NCBI RefSeq assembly: GCF_027942865.1
Contig: NC_134520.1
Coordinates: 35,846,688 to 35,910,687 of the forward strand
Source of the DNA: Odontesthes bonariensis
Lineage: Eukaryota; Chordata; Actinopteri; Atheriniformes; Atherinopsidae
Length of the DNA stretch: 64,000 nt
Direction of reading: 5' to 3'
Positions 32,101-46,159 of this stretch are shown piece by piece. Position numbers and translations under genes: made by a program. The notes beneath the pieces are model-generated. The model made no database searches. It worked only from the letters and a program-made list of their open reading frames with translations, and was not told the DNA's origin. Within the stretch, counting starts at the first letter, position 1. Each line of letters begins with the position of its first letter.

Positions 32101-35100
32101 TATCGCGCATTAACGCATGTTTTATTTTATTTTCTATTTTTTTAAATTTTTTATTTAAAAAAGATTTGGGAGGATTTTGTGCCTTTAATGGATAAGAGAG
32201 TTCAGAGAGACAGGAAGCAGGGGGCAGAGAGAGGGGGAACAACATGCAGCTGCAGCGAGGACTGTAGCCTCTGTACATGGGCCGCCTGCTCAACCCACTA
32301 CGGCATGGACCACCCGTTTTAAAGGCTTTTATTGTTCTAAAAGTCTGTTGCTCATAGGCTTTTATTTTGTAAAAGTCTCAACTCAACTTTATTTATATAG
32401 CCTTTTAACACAGCCGTGGCTGAAACAAAGTGCTGTACAACACAAAATATAAGGCATAAAACACAAGAACAATGCAATAACAACAATAAACAACAACAAT
32501 ATTAAAACAATAAAAACAATAAAACAATAACAGAAACAGAGTCTCATGCTGGGTTAAAAGCCAGTGAATAAAAAGTCTGTTGCTCACAGGCTTTTATTAT
32601 TGTAAAAGTCTTTTATTACATAAAGCCTAAATAACCTGGGGTTCACTTACTTTTTCTACTAGCAAAATTTGTCTGCAATGTTTAACTCAAACTTCTTCGT
32701 CTTTACGAGCAGTAATGACTATTGTTTAGGGCTGGACGAGTTAACTCGTAATTATCGTGTTAACTCGTTAATTATTTAACGCCGATAAATATTTTATCGC
32801 GCATTAACGCAGTTTTTTAAATTTTATTTATTTTATTTTGTAAAAGTCTGTTGCTCACAGGCTTTTATTTTGTAAAAGTCTGTTGCTCACAGGCTTTTAT
32901 TTTGTAAAAGTCTGCTGCTGTCTGCTGTGGAACAGGAAAAGAAAGTAATCGGCGGATCCACCAAACATGGAGAAGGGTACGGAACTTTTACTCGGCCATT
33001 TTCATGTTAAAGTTCTTCCAGACGGCGGAGTCGACAGAACCAAAGTCATCTGTAAACACTGCCAAGTTGAATTGTCTTCTCAGCGTAGTAGTTCCAGTCT
33101 AAAATATCACTTAAAGGCAAAACACACAACTGATAGCAGCAAGTCATTCAAGGAAACAGACAGTGGAGCGAGGCTTCTACATAAAAACTACAGAAAGATG
33201 CTGATGTTAAAAGTGTGTTTGCACAACAAATGTTATGGCACTTTCATTCATATGGCAGCACATTTAAAATAAAGCTAAATGCTAAAAGCTATACGCTACT
33301 TTTGGATTCATTTTTGGATTCTGCGTACAAATGAGTCTGTGTGGTTTAGAGATGAGTTATTACGATTACTTTGGTGAGCGGTTGTAATCTGATAAGTCCA
33401 CAGCTGAACTTTACAGAGTGTGTTCTGTTTGTGGTTCTGACCGAATGACTCGTGGTCATTTAGTGTTCCTCCTCAGAGCAGCTTGGATTGTTTCACTCTG
33501 TTTAACCTCTGCAGGTCCTGGATGGTCTCTGCGTGTTTACATTATCTCTGACTGTAACATCATTAGATGTTATGTAGCTTGAGAGCTGCAGATTAGTCAT
33601 TGAGAGATGAGTCAAATCTGACTCACCAAAACTTACCGTGCTGTCTGTCTGTTGAGCTGCAGGATCTGTACCGGTTCCCAATAAAATGACTCCGGCCTTT
33701 TAAGAATAAGTGACAAATTGATGTGATTTTCCAGTTAGATTAATCTAATTAATCACATGATTTCTCTGATTAATCACGATTAATCGCATTTGTACGCAGA
33801 ATCCAAGAATGAATCCAAAAGTAGCGTATAGCTTTTAGCATTTAGCTTTATTTTAAATTTACTGCCATATGAATGAAAGTGCCATAACATTTGTTGTGCA
33901 AACACACTTTTAACATCAGCATCTTTCTGTAGTTTTTATGTAGAAGCCTCGCTCCACTGTCTGTTTCCTTGAATGACTTGCTGCTATCAGTTGTGTGTTT
34001 TGCCTTTAAGTGATATTTTAGACTGGAACTACTACGCTGAGAAGACAATTCAACTTGGCAGTGTTTACAGATGACTTTGGTTCTGTCGACTCCGCCGTCT
34101 GGAAGAACTTTAACATGAAAATGGCCGAGTAAAAGTTCCGTACCCTTCTCCATGTTTGGTGGATCCAAAGATTACTTTCTTTTCCTGTTCCACAGCAGAC
34201 AGCAGCAGACTTTTACAGAAAAAAGCCTGTGAGCAACAGACTTTTACAAAATAAAAGCCTGTGAGCGACAGACTTTTACAGAATAAAAGCCTGTGAGCAA
34301 CAGACTTTTACAAAATAAAAGCCTGTGAGCAACAGACTTTTACAATAATAGAATAAATAATAAACCTGCGCTAATGCGCAATAAAATATTTATCGGCGTT
34401 AAATAATTAATGATAATAACTCGTTATTATCGAGTTATATGCGGAACGTGTTCGCCACATCAGATTTCCATCAGAGGCGAAGCATCAGAGGAGAGTTTTT
34501 CAGTCCAGCTTTTTAAGTGTGACCCATCAGGAGCTGCCTGCTGAGGGTGAGATCCACCCCTGCAGCCATTATTAGCTCCTGTGGTCTGTCCTCAGAGACT
34601 TGGCAAGCAGCTGCTACCCCATGAGCTCTGTGACGAACCATTAGAGCCTTTGGCACACTCAGCGACATCCAGGAGCAAACACCGAGCCAAAGGCCAGCAG
34701 TCGGGGTCGCAGTTATGTGCGCATTTTACCATCTCTGTTTGAACAGAGAGTCGGGGCAACTATGGGTGACACTGCTCTCTCTGGGGTGGTGGGAGCTCAT
34801 GTAGGTGACTCTGATTACCCCCAAGGTAAATACCCATGTTTTTGTGTAACTCACAACAACGTGTTCATACAGTAACGTGCAGAAGTGCGCCGGGGAAAGG
34901 TGAGGCTGATTAAGACCTTTCACACTTTACGCACAGGGTTATTAATATATGCCCACAGAGACGATCAGGGGCTTGTTAGAAAGATCTGAAGCTGAAGTTT
35001 AACCAGCAAAAAACAGCAAGAAACTAACTTCAACCACCGACTATGATGCTGTGAAGACGGGATAGAAATTGGGGGCGCAAATACTCAATGCGTCACGGGG

Positions 35101-38100
35101 AATAATATTAGGGCAATTGCACATAAAGTTACTCACCAAGAAGCCAGCCATCACGCACAGTGCCACCCTGCAGTCTGTTCCCAACGATGCTGTTACTCAG
35201 AATGTATGAATCGTGCGTTGAACCAGGCCACCTCGCCACAATGTTGGTTAATTGCATTTATGCATCACATATGATCTGTACATCGATCGATTGAAAATAT
35301 TTCCTGTTAACATACAAATTCATCATGTGATTGCGCTTTTATAGCAATGTGTGTGCAGTCGATAGCTCCGATTACGTTAGGAAAACCGGCTCTCGCTTCA
35401 AACTGAGCTTTAATGTTGGCCTGTTGGGAATTTGATATACGTGGCTGAGATGCGGATAATTCTGTCCCACGCGGCTGGCATGGCTCGGCTCAGGGTAGAC
35501 TAGCACAGTCCCAATCGGTTGGCCAGCTCCCTCTGGAATGCCCCGGTTGCTATAGCAACCCCAGTGTGCACATCACCTGTGAGCACAGGCAGCGCATGGC
35601 TTCTCGCTGTGTTGCGCTCCAACGCCGGCCGCAGCTCTGCGCACAGTTCCAGGAGGATTTCCCTCAAAACGGCTAATGAGTCGCCATCATGTGCCAGTAA
35701 ATCCTCTCTGTTTCTGAACACACGCTCTCTTCCAATTGCACCATTTGCAAAGTCTTCTAATACTAAAGCAGCCATTGTTTTTAATGGTATGAATTGCACC
35801 ACTTTGCGCTGCTTTTATATCCACTCGAGTAATTGCAGACACATGGGTGCGTTCAATGTTTATCAGTATCAATTGTTCATCTATCTCAAATGTGCACATC
35901 ACTGTCTGAGGACTAATTGTTTTCACATTTATTTATTATAACAGTTTCCCAACATCACCTCTAGGTGTCGCCAAAGAATCAGCAGCTGTAAACAATTGCG
36001 TACGCCAGCCCTGAAGCTGCCGTGAGGCACCGCACATTTCCGCGGTCATTTCGCTCTTGATACATCTGATCGTTGATGTGAAAAGGTGCATACGCACGCT
36101 TTGTACATGAGGCCCCAGCTGATTCAGATGAAAACTAGGTCTGGGCAACGATTAAAATGTTTAATCTAATTAATCACATGATTTCCCTGATTAATCACGA
36201 TTAATCGCATTTGTACGCAGAATCCCAAAATGAATCCAAAAGTGTATAGCTTTTAGCATTTAGCTTTATTTTAAATGTGCTGCCATATGAATGAAAGTGC
36301 CATAACATTTGTTGTGCAAACACACTTTTAACATCAGCATCTTTCTGTAGTTTTTATGTAGAAGCCTCGCTCCACTGTCTGTTTCCTTGAATGACTTGCT
36401 GCTATCAGTTGTGTGTTTTGCCTTTAAGTGATATTTTAGACTGGAACTACTACGCTGAGAAGACAATTCAACTTGGCAGAGTTTACAGATGACTTTGGTT
36501 CTGTCGACTCCGCCGTCTGGAAGAACTTTAACATGAAAATGGCCGAGTAAAAGTTCCGTACCCTTCTCCATGTTTGGTGGATCCGCCGATTACTTTCTTT
36601 TCCTGTTCCACAGCAGACAGCAGCAGACTTTTACAGAATAAAAGCCTGTGAGCAACAAACTTTTACAAAATAAAAGCCTGTGAACAACAGACTTTTACGA
36701 AATAAAAGCCTGTGAGCACCAGATTTTTACAAAATAAAAGTCTGTGAGCAACAGACTTTTACAAAATAAAATAAATAATAAAACAGGGGTGGTCCGTGGT
36801 GTAGTATACAGAGGCTATAGTCCTCGCTGCAGCTTATTTCTAATTTTATTCTTTTATGTTATTGTTTAGTGTTGTACTTTGAGAGTGAAGTTTAACCGGA
36901 GTCAGAATTCCTTGTTTGTTTACTCAAACTTGGCCAATAAAGCCGATTCTAATTCTGATTCTGTCCCCGGTTCGAGTCCCGCATCGGACGGTACTGCATG
37001 TTGTTCCCCCTCTCTCTGCCCCCTGCTTCCTGTCTCTCTGAACTTTCCTATCCAATTAACGAGTTAACGCGATAATAACAAGTTAATTTGCCCAGCCCTA
37101 ATAAAAAGGTTTTATTTCTCTCCGCAGGCCAAGATCTACTTCTCTTTTCCCGGAGAGCTGCTGATGAGGATGCTGAAGATGCTCATCCTTCCTCTCATCA
37201 CGTCCAGGTAGGAGGACACGTTTCTGTCGGGGGAAACATCCTTAATTCTGTGAAAAAAGGGCATCGAAATGTGTTCAACTTTCTCCAGAATCGTCTTTGA
37301 TGTGGTTCATTTAATATTCTGTTGGGAAGTTTCAGAGAAACGAGGTTCCGATGAAACGATGATGCTAAAATAAAACGACTTGAATGAATGGAGTGTCTTT
37401 AAGTGTTGGGAGAAGGAAACATTAGCCTGGTGGTGCAAACAGTAGACCCAAGGCTCAATGGGGCGAGTCCACGAGTTTCCCTCCAGGTTTTTACAAGCTA
37501 ACCAAGCTCATCCCCATCTTCTCTCGTCTCGTTTTGCAGTTTAATGTCGGGTTTGTCGTCGATGGAATCAAAGGCATGCTGTGTGTCCTCACTGTAGTGT
37601 AGCAACTGTATCTATACAACCAAACTAACTCTGATGCAAAAAGACGTCGAGTCGTAATGAGCTTGCTGTTTACTATCAACATCATCTTACATGACAGAGT
37701 GAAAACTGTAACAAAAGAATGAAGTTCGACTGTTTTAGCAAAAATCTTGTAATGAAATATACATGTAAATATATGTTGTTGTTTTTTTACATTTTTAATT
37801 TTTTTTTTTTACTCGTATTATTTATATAACCAACTTCACAATGTGCAATATTATTTATACTAGGTCACTTTACTTTTTGGTCACTTTTTTAGTACTTACT
37901 TTTTTTTACTTTTAGTACTTGCTTTTTCTCTTTTTTTATATTTCTTGTTCATGTCTGTTGTTGCTGCTGTGACAAGTGAATTTCCCCGTTGTGGGATAAA
38001 TAAAGTACAATATAATCTAATCTTTCCTTTTTATATAGTATTTTAACATTAACTTATTAACCTAATCATGAATTTGTACTCACGACATTGCCTCTAGTGC

Positions 38101-41100
38101 TGGCAGCAGATGGATTTCGCACGCATACATTCAGATTGTTTAACTTTCCGAACTACAGGAAATGACCTCAAACTCCCGGAACCGATCTGCAGCCTGTCAA
38201 ATCAGAATCAGAATGCCTTTATTGTCATTATACATGGTACAACGAAATTTAAAGCCACCAATATGGAAGTTTTTCTGTGCCATCAGAGTTTGAATATGAA
38301 TTTCTAATGTTGAATTTTACAGCATCAAAATAAGACTTTGAATTCGAAAAACCAACAGTGTAAAAAAAAAAAAAAAAGTTCTAAAAAGAAAAATCAATGG
38401 AAAAAACTTAAAACTTAAAACTTAAAAAAATTTGGTGGAAAAAGAACCAGATTCAACATCTAACCTGAAGTTGACTTTTTTTCCACTGAATTTTTAGATG
38501 TTGAATCTTTTTCCACTGATTTTTGTTTTTAGAATTTTTTTGTTTTACACTGTTGGTTTTTCAAATTCAAAGTCAGATTTTGATGCTGTAAAAATTCAAC
38601 ATTAGAAATTCGTATTCAAACTCTGATGGCACAGAAAAACTTCCATACACCAAAAACAGTGCAAAGAGAGTGTGAATATAAAAATATAAAAAATATATAA
38701 GTAAAGTAAAAAAATGGAAAGGGTGATGCACAGTTTTTTTGTTACGATAATAAAATAAATAAAATATGGTGTTAGTGGTAATAGAAAAATAAGGTGTTAG
38801 TATTAAAAAATTAAAAGTCCTTTAAAACATTTTGCCTTAATGGCAACACACGTCTCGTTTTGCAGTTTAATGTCGGGTTTGTCGTCGATGGAATCGAAGG
38901 CCTGCTGCCGGATGGGCGTCCTCACTGTCACCTACTACCTGTGGACCACCTTCATAGCCGTGGTGGTCGGCATCTTACTCGTGATCATCATAAAACCTGG
39001 CGTGGGGACGGATATGGAGAGCAACCGGCTGGGAGGCGGGCCGGTCATGACCTCTGCCGACGCCCTGCTCGACCTGATCAGGTGAGAGGAGAATAAAACT
39101 CGCTGTGATACTTTATACTTTGAATGCCAAACATCTGTATGTGTGGAACTGCCTCATATCTACAGAATCTAACCAAGTTACAGTGGTGGAAAACAAAGTT
39201 CAATTCCAAGCTTTCAGGTATCAGGACACAGAGATGGGGACTCAAGTCGACTCGAGTCGCTGTTTTGATGACTTGTGACTTGGCTTGACAAAAAAAAAAG
39301 ACTTGAGACTCGACTCAGATTTGGAAGTTAAAGACTCGGCACTTGACTTGAGACACGATGACTTGAATAACTTGAGTGTTAAGCATCTAGCATAACTTAC
39401 AACTTTGTTCGCCATTTAAAGATCCATTCTGACCAGTAAGTGCTCGTCAAATTAGCTAATATTATCCTGTTAGCCTAGTCTGTAGTTAGCTAACGTTAGC
39501 TTGATATGATACGGGGTGGACAGGTTGGACACATTGGCCAATGATGTTTACTGACAGTTACTTATATCTTTGTCGTTTCACTTTATTAAGATCAGATTCT
39601 GCAGGTAAAATTGCAATAATAAGGTGACTTGACTTGACTTGCCCAAAAAAAACAACTTTGGTCTGGTCTGTCCAAGGGACATTGTTCCAGAAGTCTTGTG
39701 GTTTGTTCAGATGCAGCTTTGCAAACCTGAGCTGTGCTGCCATGTTCTTTTTAGAGAGGCTCTAAAAAGGCTTTCTCCTGCAGCCCTTCCAAACAAGCCG
39801 TACCTGTTCAGTCTGTTTCTAACTGTGCTGTCATGACCTTTAACCTTTAACATGCTAACTGAGGCCTGCAGAGTCTGAGATGTAGCTCTTGGGTTTCTGA
39901 CCTTGGGGTGACCTTTAACCTTTAACATGCTGACTGAGGCCTGCAGAGTCTGAGATGTAGCTCTTGGGTTTCTGGCCTTATAACCCTTCCCAGATTGATG
40001 GGCAGCAGCAGCTGCTTCTCTGAGATCATGGCTGATGTCTTTCCTCCTTGGCATCGTGTTAACACACACCTGAATGCTGCAGAACTTCTGCTTTCATAGA
40101 GCTGCTCACGCTGACTGATGATCAGTTAATCAGAGCATTGATCAGCAGCTCCTGGCTGCTACTGACCCTCTGAGTTCCTGTGGAAGCAGGAAGGGTTCAC
40201 TTAGTTTTTCACTCACTGCTTCTGTGTTTTGTCTCAGTTTTTGTTCCATAAATATTGACTCAGTGGAATATGTCTTGTGTTCCTGCTGTTTGTAAAGTTG
40301 AGAATTTATTTCCTTCCTCAGCACCACACTCTGAAGGTCACGCTAGAAATTCTGGAAAATTAAGAGTTTCCAAAAAACAGGTTTTCACACAAATGGAACT
40401 TTAGTTTCCCGTTTCCATTCTGCTGTGTCAAGTCAAGTCTTTTATTGTCAGATACACAGAACAACAGTATCTGACTGAAATTCTTAGGACAGGACACCGT
40501 ACAGCAACTACCATAACAAGACGTAACACGCCGTAACATCTCATGTCATAAGTACTCTAACAAAGACAGTAACAATAAATAGGCAATGTGGATACTACGA
40601 TATACATTTTAACGCTAAGTACAAGAGCTGTACTGAACATATAATACACATAATAGCCTATGCTAATCTAAGACCTATACTAACCTATAACATAAGGTAA
40701 AATAAGAAATACAATATTGTGCAATATTGCAAGTTGCAGTGCAAACAGCAGTGGAGGTAGGCATGTGAAAAGTATAAAGTGTGTAAGTGATGAGAGTGCA
40801 TTATAGTCCATTTAGGAGCCTGATGGCCTTAGGATAGAAACTGTTCTCCATTCTGCAGATGTGAGACCGGATGCTTCTGTACTAGAGATGGGACCAAGTC
40901 ACACATGTGCAAGTCCCAAGTAATTTTTTCTTGGGCAAGTCACCTTATTATTGCAATTTTACCTGCAGAATCTGATCTTAAAAAGAGTGAAAAGACAAAG
41001 ATATAAGTAACTGTCCCGTATCATATCAAGCTAACGTTAGCTAACTACCAGCTAGGCTAACAGGATAATATTAGCTAATTTGACAGCACTTACTGGTCAG

Positions 41101-44100
41101 AATGGATCTTCAAATGACGAACAAAGTTGGAAGTTGTCGTCTGGCTGTCTGAGATGTTGATGCCGCATGTCTTGCACTGAGCTGTTCGTCTTTTGCCGTC
41201 AAAATGGTGATGATGAAAGCCAACGACTCTCGGTCCCGCTGACATGTTGATGCATATCTGATATGAGTTTATTCTCTCCAATAAACACTAAGGTATGCAG
41301 AGAGGGCATGGCTGATTGACAGGGTAGGGATCCAATCAGGACGCCATTCTCAGCCTGCGCTCCTACCGGGTAATCCATGTTATTTTTTTAATTAATTTAT
41401 TAATCTTATATTCAAACTGAAAACATGAACTGAATAACACTCGAGTCATTCAAGTCATCGTGCCTCAAGTCAAGTTCCGAGTCTTTAACTTCCAAGTCCG
41501 AGTCGAGTCTCAAGTCTTTTATTTTTTGTCAAGTTATCAAAACAGCGACTCGAGTCGACTCGAGTCCCCATCTCTGTTCTGTACCGCCTACCAGAAGGCA
41601 GCATGGTGAACAGTCTGAAGGATGGGGGATGGCAGTTTTTTAGGATTCTGCCAGCTCTACAAAGACATCTTGTGTGTTAGATGAAGGTTCCTACCGATGA
41701 TGCACTCAGCAGATCGGACCGCACTGCGTAGGGCATTACGGTCCATGGCTGTATCTTAACTTTAGAGTAATCGTCACCCTCGCAGACCGACAGTCCACCA
41801 ATTACCTCAGCTGCGATCAACAAAACGTAGAACGCATACCAACACACGCATCAATCCCATTAGAGGGCAGGCCGATCAGGGTATTTTTAGTAATCCCGGG
41901 AGGATAAGTGACAGATTAAGCGAGTCAGTGATCTCTGCTGTGGCACGTTGGCAGACTGAGCTCTCGTGCCAACTGTGGAAGAAGCTGCACGAGCAGGCAG
42001 AACACATCATCATCCTGTTGACCTCTGACCCCTGCTGAGGGTCGGCTGATCCGGACAGGCCCCCCTCTGCAGGGAGCCCGTTGGTGCAGTCCAACTTCTT
42101 TTTTTTTCTTTTTTTTTTAAATATTTTTTTGGGCTTTTTATGCCTTTAATGGATAGACAGTTGGAGAGACAGGAAGCAGGGGGCAGAGAGATGGGGAAGA
42201 CATGCAGCACAGGGCCCTCCGGTGCGGGACTCAAACCGGGGCCAGCTGTAGCGAGGACTGTAGTCTCTGCACATGGGGCGGCTGCTTAACCCACTACGCC
42301 ACCGACTGCCCCGCAGCCCAACTTCTGCTCGAGCGTCGTTGGCCTGTCGCATGACAAAAGATGGCAGCTGACGGTCTGCTCACCACTGCAGATCTCAGCT
42401 GTCAGAGTTGATAAGTCTGCGTAGATCCTGTCGTGGGGTCCAGAGCAGAGTCGGCGCTTCTGTAAATCCTCGAGGACGGGCTCATAAGGAACTCGTTCAG
42501 ATGCTGTGGTTGGATTGTTGAAGGTGAAGGTGATGGAAAAGCAACAAGAACTGTGGGGAAAACATGGCTAAACTAAATACCGGACCTGGACTAGAAAACT
42601 AAGGCATGAGGGAAAACCCAGAACGAAACAGGAACTAAAAACCAAGACATGAGATAAACTTAAAAACTGACAAAAACCCCATGGATGTGACACTGAAAAC
42701 ATCAGAACATCTGCCCAAAGCAACCCTCCTCACACTTGATGTGTGGAAAAGACTGTTAGTGTAATGAAGCTGCCCAGGATGTGCAGAAGCATCGCTTACG
42801 TTTCACAAAATGAAGGATGAGCCTTGGGGCAGTTCTTTGTTAAGATTTGATAATGTGGCAGCTGTAAAAGCTCCTTCCTTGACTTTGAGAAGCACCAACA
42901 GGTTGAGTCAGTAAGAGTCCAACTTAAACTCTGAATGATGTTTCTACTGTAAAGTCTGTCGGACTGGGTTTGAGCAGTTTCAGCAAAATCCCATCGTGTG
43001 GTGAAGTCATAGCACAGCAGTCCAAACTGAGCTGCAGCTTTGATGTATTTCTATTGTGTGTGCGTGTAATCGGTTATTAGGGCCGGAGCAAAACACTAAT
43101 CTCATGATACGATACACGGTATTCAGCCAACGATTCAATACGATTCGATACGATTAAATTCGATATGATTTGATTCGATACGATGCGATTCGATACAATT
43201 CGATTTGATTCGATACGATTCAATACGATTCGATATGATTTGATTTGATTCGATTTGATACTATACGATACAATTCGATATGATTTGATTCGATTCGATA
43301 CGATACGATTCGATACTATACGATACAATTCGATATGATTTGATTCGATACGATACGATGTTTTGTATAATGTGACCCCCTGGCAGAGTATTGTATTACC
43401 TTAATGTTCTGTGTTTTCACTAATTGTAACGTCTGTCTTTTCAATAAAGTTTGCTTTAAAGAAAAAAATAAATCAATACTTTATCTGGAAACAAAATATC
43501 GATATATATCGCAGTATCGATAAAACTGCTCAGCCCTAATTGTTGCGCATCGAGCCGTAAACTATGACCGTTCCAGAGACTGATGTTTGATTGGTCTCAT
43601 CTCTCACTTACCTTTTTGTCTGTAACTTGGTGCTGAAATTGTCTGATTCTGACTAAGGTTAATGGCTGTTTCTCCTCTTGTTCCACAGAAACATGGTTCC
43701 CTCCAACTTGATCGAAGCCACGTTTCAGCAGGTAAGACAGCACGAGTTTAAAACCGATGTTGGCGCCTCACGCTTTGCTTCCCGTAACAAACCCGGTTGT
43801 GTTTATCCAGTACAAAACGGACCTGGTCCCCATCCTCAAAGTCCCAACTAAAGCCATCCAGTCCGACTTTGTCTACGTCGTTCCCGATGACGATGACCCC
43901 AAAGGACGGACGGTGTACCTGGAGCTGACTCCGCCCCCAGAGATCATGTACAAAACCAGTCCCGGCAGCAGCCAGCAGATGAACGTCCTCGGCATCGTCA
44001 TCTTCTCGGCCACCATGGGTGAGAAATGAATCCTGAGACAGTTTTCTAACATTCTGCGTTTTTCTGTCACGACTCCTAATTTCAGCTGATTCATGGCTTC

Positions 44101-46117
44101 TCACTCACACTGAGGACTTCCATCATCTCATTGATATACAAGACACGTTTCTTATAAATATTAGAAGCAACACATCGTATATAAAGTGTATTATTAAGCT
44201 GAGATTCTGTGACGTCTGTTTATTCTATTCAGTTTCATTCATAAAGCACCAAATCAAAACAAATAAAACCTTTCAGACCTGTTGGTTGGTTTTAAAGGGA
44301 CAGTTCGCCTCTTCTGACATGAAGCTGTGTAACATCCCATATCAGCAACATCATTTCTGAACATCTTCTTACCCCCTGCTGCGTCTTGTGAGCAGAGTTC
44401 CAGCCTCGTTTTTGCTTTCTTATGTTTCCTTTCCTTTAGTTTCCTTTTGTTTTGTTTTCTTTCCTTTGCTTTCCTTTCTTTTCCTTTCCTTTCCTTCTCT
44501 TTCCTTCCTTTCCTTTCCTTTTGTTGAAAGAAAAGAAAAGGAAAGGAAGGAAAGAAAAGGAAAGAAAAAAGAAATAAAAGGAAATGAAACGAAAGGAAAC
44601 AAAAGAAAGAAAAGGAAAGGAAACGAAACGAAACGAAAGACGCCTGCCGACAGCCGCGCCTGTTACAGTGTTTGCTGCTCGCTCTGCACAGCAGGCAGCG
44701 ATACGAAGGGAGAGAAAATAGGGCCAAGAGATTGTGAGCTCTGACTTTTTCCTGGAGAACCATTTTGTGATGCAAATGTATTACTCTGTTGAACGCATAT
44801 TGTTCTGAGAAGCAAAACGCTTTATTTTTTAAAGCCCAGCCAACTAGCCGGACTACCTTCATCAACACCAAAACGAGGCTGGAACTCTGCTCACAGGACG
44901 CAGCAGGGGGTAAGAAGATGTTCAGAAATGATGCTGCTGATATGGGATGATACACAGCTTCATGTCAAAAGAGGCGAACTGTCTCTTTAAGGTGCACGGG
45001 GTTAACATCCGAGTTAGAATCTGCAAAATGCATCAAAACAATCCAAAAGAAAACGCTGTTGTTCTCAGGACAAAGTTATCAAAGATGCAGTTTAAAGCGG
45101 CAGCGTAACGCCGGGGTGTTTTCATCCGCTGCAGGTCTGCTGCTGGGCAGGATGGGAGAACGTGGAGCTCCGCTGGTCAACGTCTGTCAGTGCATCAACG
45201 AGTGTGTGATGAAGATCATCAACGCTGCCGTTTGGTGAGCTGAACCTCTGCTGTGTTCATTATTATCCACGAAACGAGCCGCCTGGGCACCACAGCCCTG
45301 CTGACTCTGGCTCAGCTGTGTCCGTGGTTGCCCTTGGAAACGCAGCAGGGTGACGTTCATCTTGACCCGCTGACCCATTGGTGGCGGTGAGAACGTGCCA
45401 TCGGTTACGGCGCTGACTCCGCCTCCGCTCAGGTTGGCGCCCTGAGCCGATTAAAGCCAGCAGCAGTTAAACCTGCTGCCAACACATTATCTGTGTTAAA
45501 GTTTCCTGAGGCTTTTTCTTTTTTTTTTAGGGAAAGGCACCAAAATCAACACATATGAGGGCTTGCAGGTCCAGAAAGCTTTTGGATCGACAGTGAAAAC
45601 AAAAAGAAACGCACAAATTATCATTTTTGTCATTAAAAAGCTGAGAAAAAGACTTTTTCCGAGAACTTCTGCAGTTAACCAAGCCACAACTAAACAGTTC
45701 TTATATGAGCACTGGATACTTCGGTCATTTAATGTGTTCTAGTCCTTTAGTTTCAAGATCTTTTTAAAGCTTTCACCAGCAAGACTCAATCAGCTTATTT
45801 CCACCTGCTGTGTGGAGTGACGCCCGAAAGGAGTCAACCAGAACCACAACTAAAGATAAAGAACATTCCCAGAACAAGCGGTCAGTGATGAATTAAGCAG
45901 CTACGCAGGAGTAGAAATGATTACGTGAGCATAAAGGATAAAGAATGATCCCATCGGTCAGAAAAATAAATAAAGCTTAGTTTGCGCTCGCTGTTCTTAG
46001 CGTCTCGCTGGCGTTCTTGGTGCTTTGGTGTCGTTTCGTCTGGTTGTAAATTTCTGTAACTGTCAGACCTAGGCTTGAAAGAGGACTCAGATGCAGAGAA
46101 TCCAATTAGGCAGATTT

Positions 46118-46159
<42 letters not shown>

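Larger units (their letters stand above)
40430..41780. mobile_element. Retroelement untranslated region, split by a hAT element
   Basis: 'gtcaagtcttttattgtcag' at the left and 'taggagcctgatggccttag', 'gatagaaactgttctccatt' before the insertion, continuing after it with 'ctgtaccgcctaccagaagg', are a known fish LINE-type wording. The hAT element at 40883-41576 interrupts it at TTCTGTAC. Confidence 0.55.

Noticed and set aside
43077..43328. 83-codon RIVSNRI frame as a gene
   Set aside because: Translation of a GATTCGATAC-type array.
44254..44955. 233-codon minus frame
   Set aside because: It spans the terminal arms and purine/pyrimidine core of the TTAA element; no domain.
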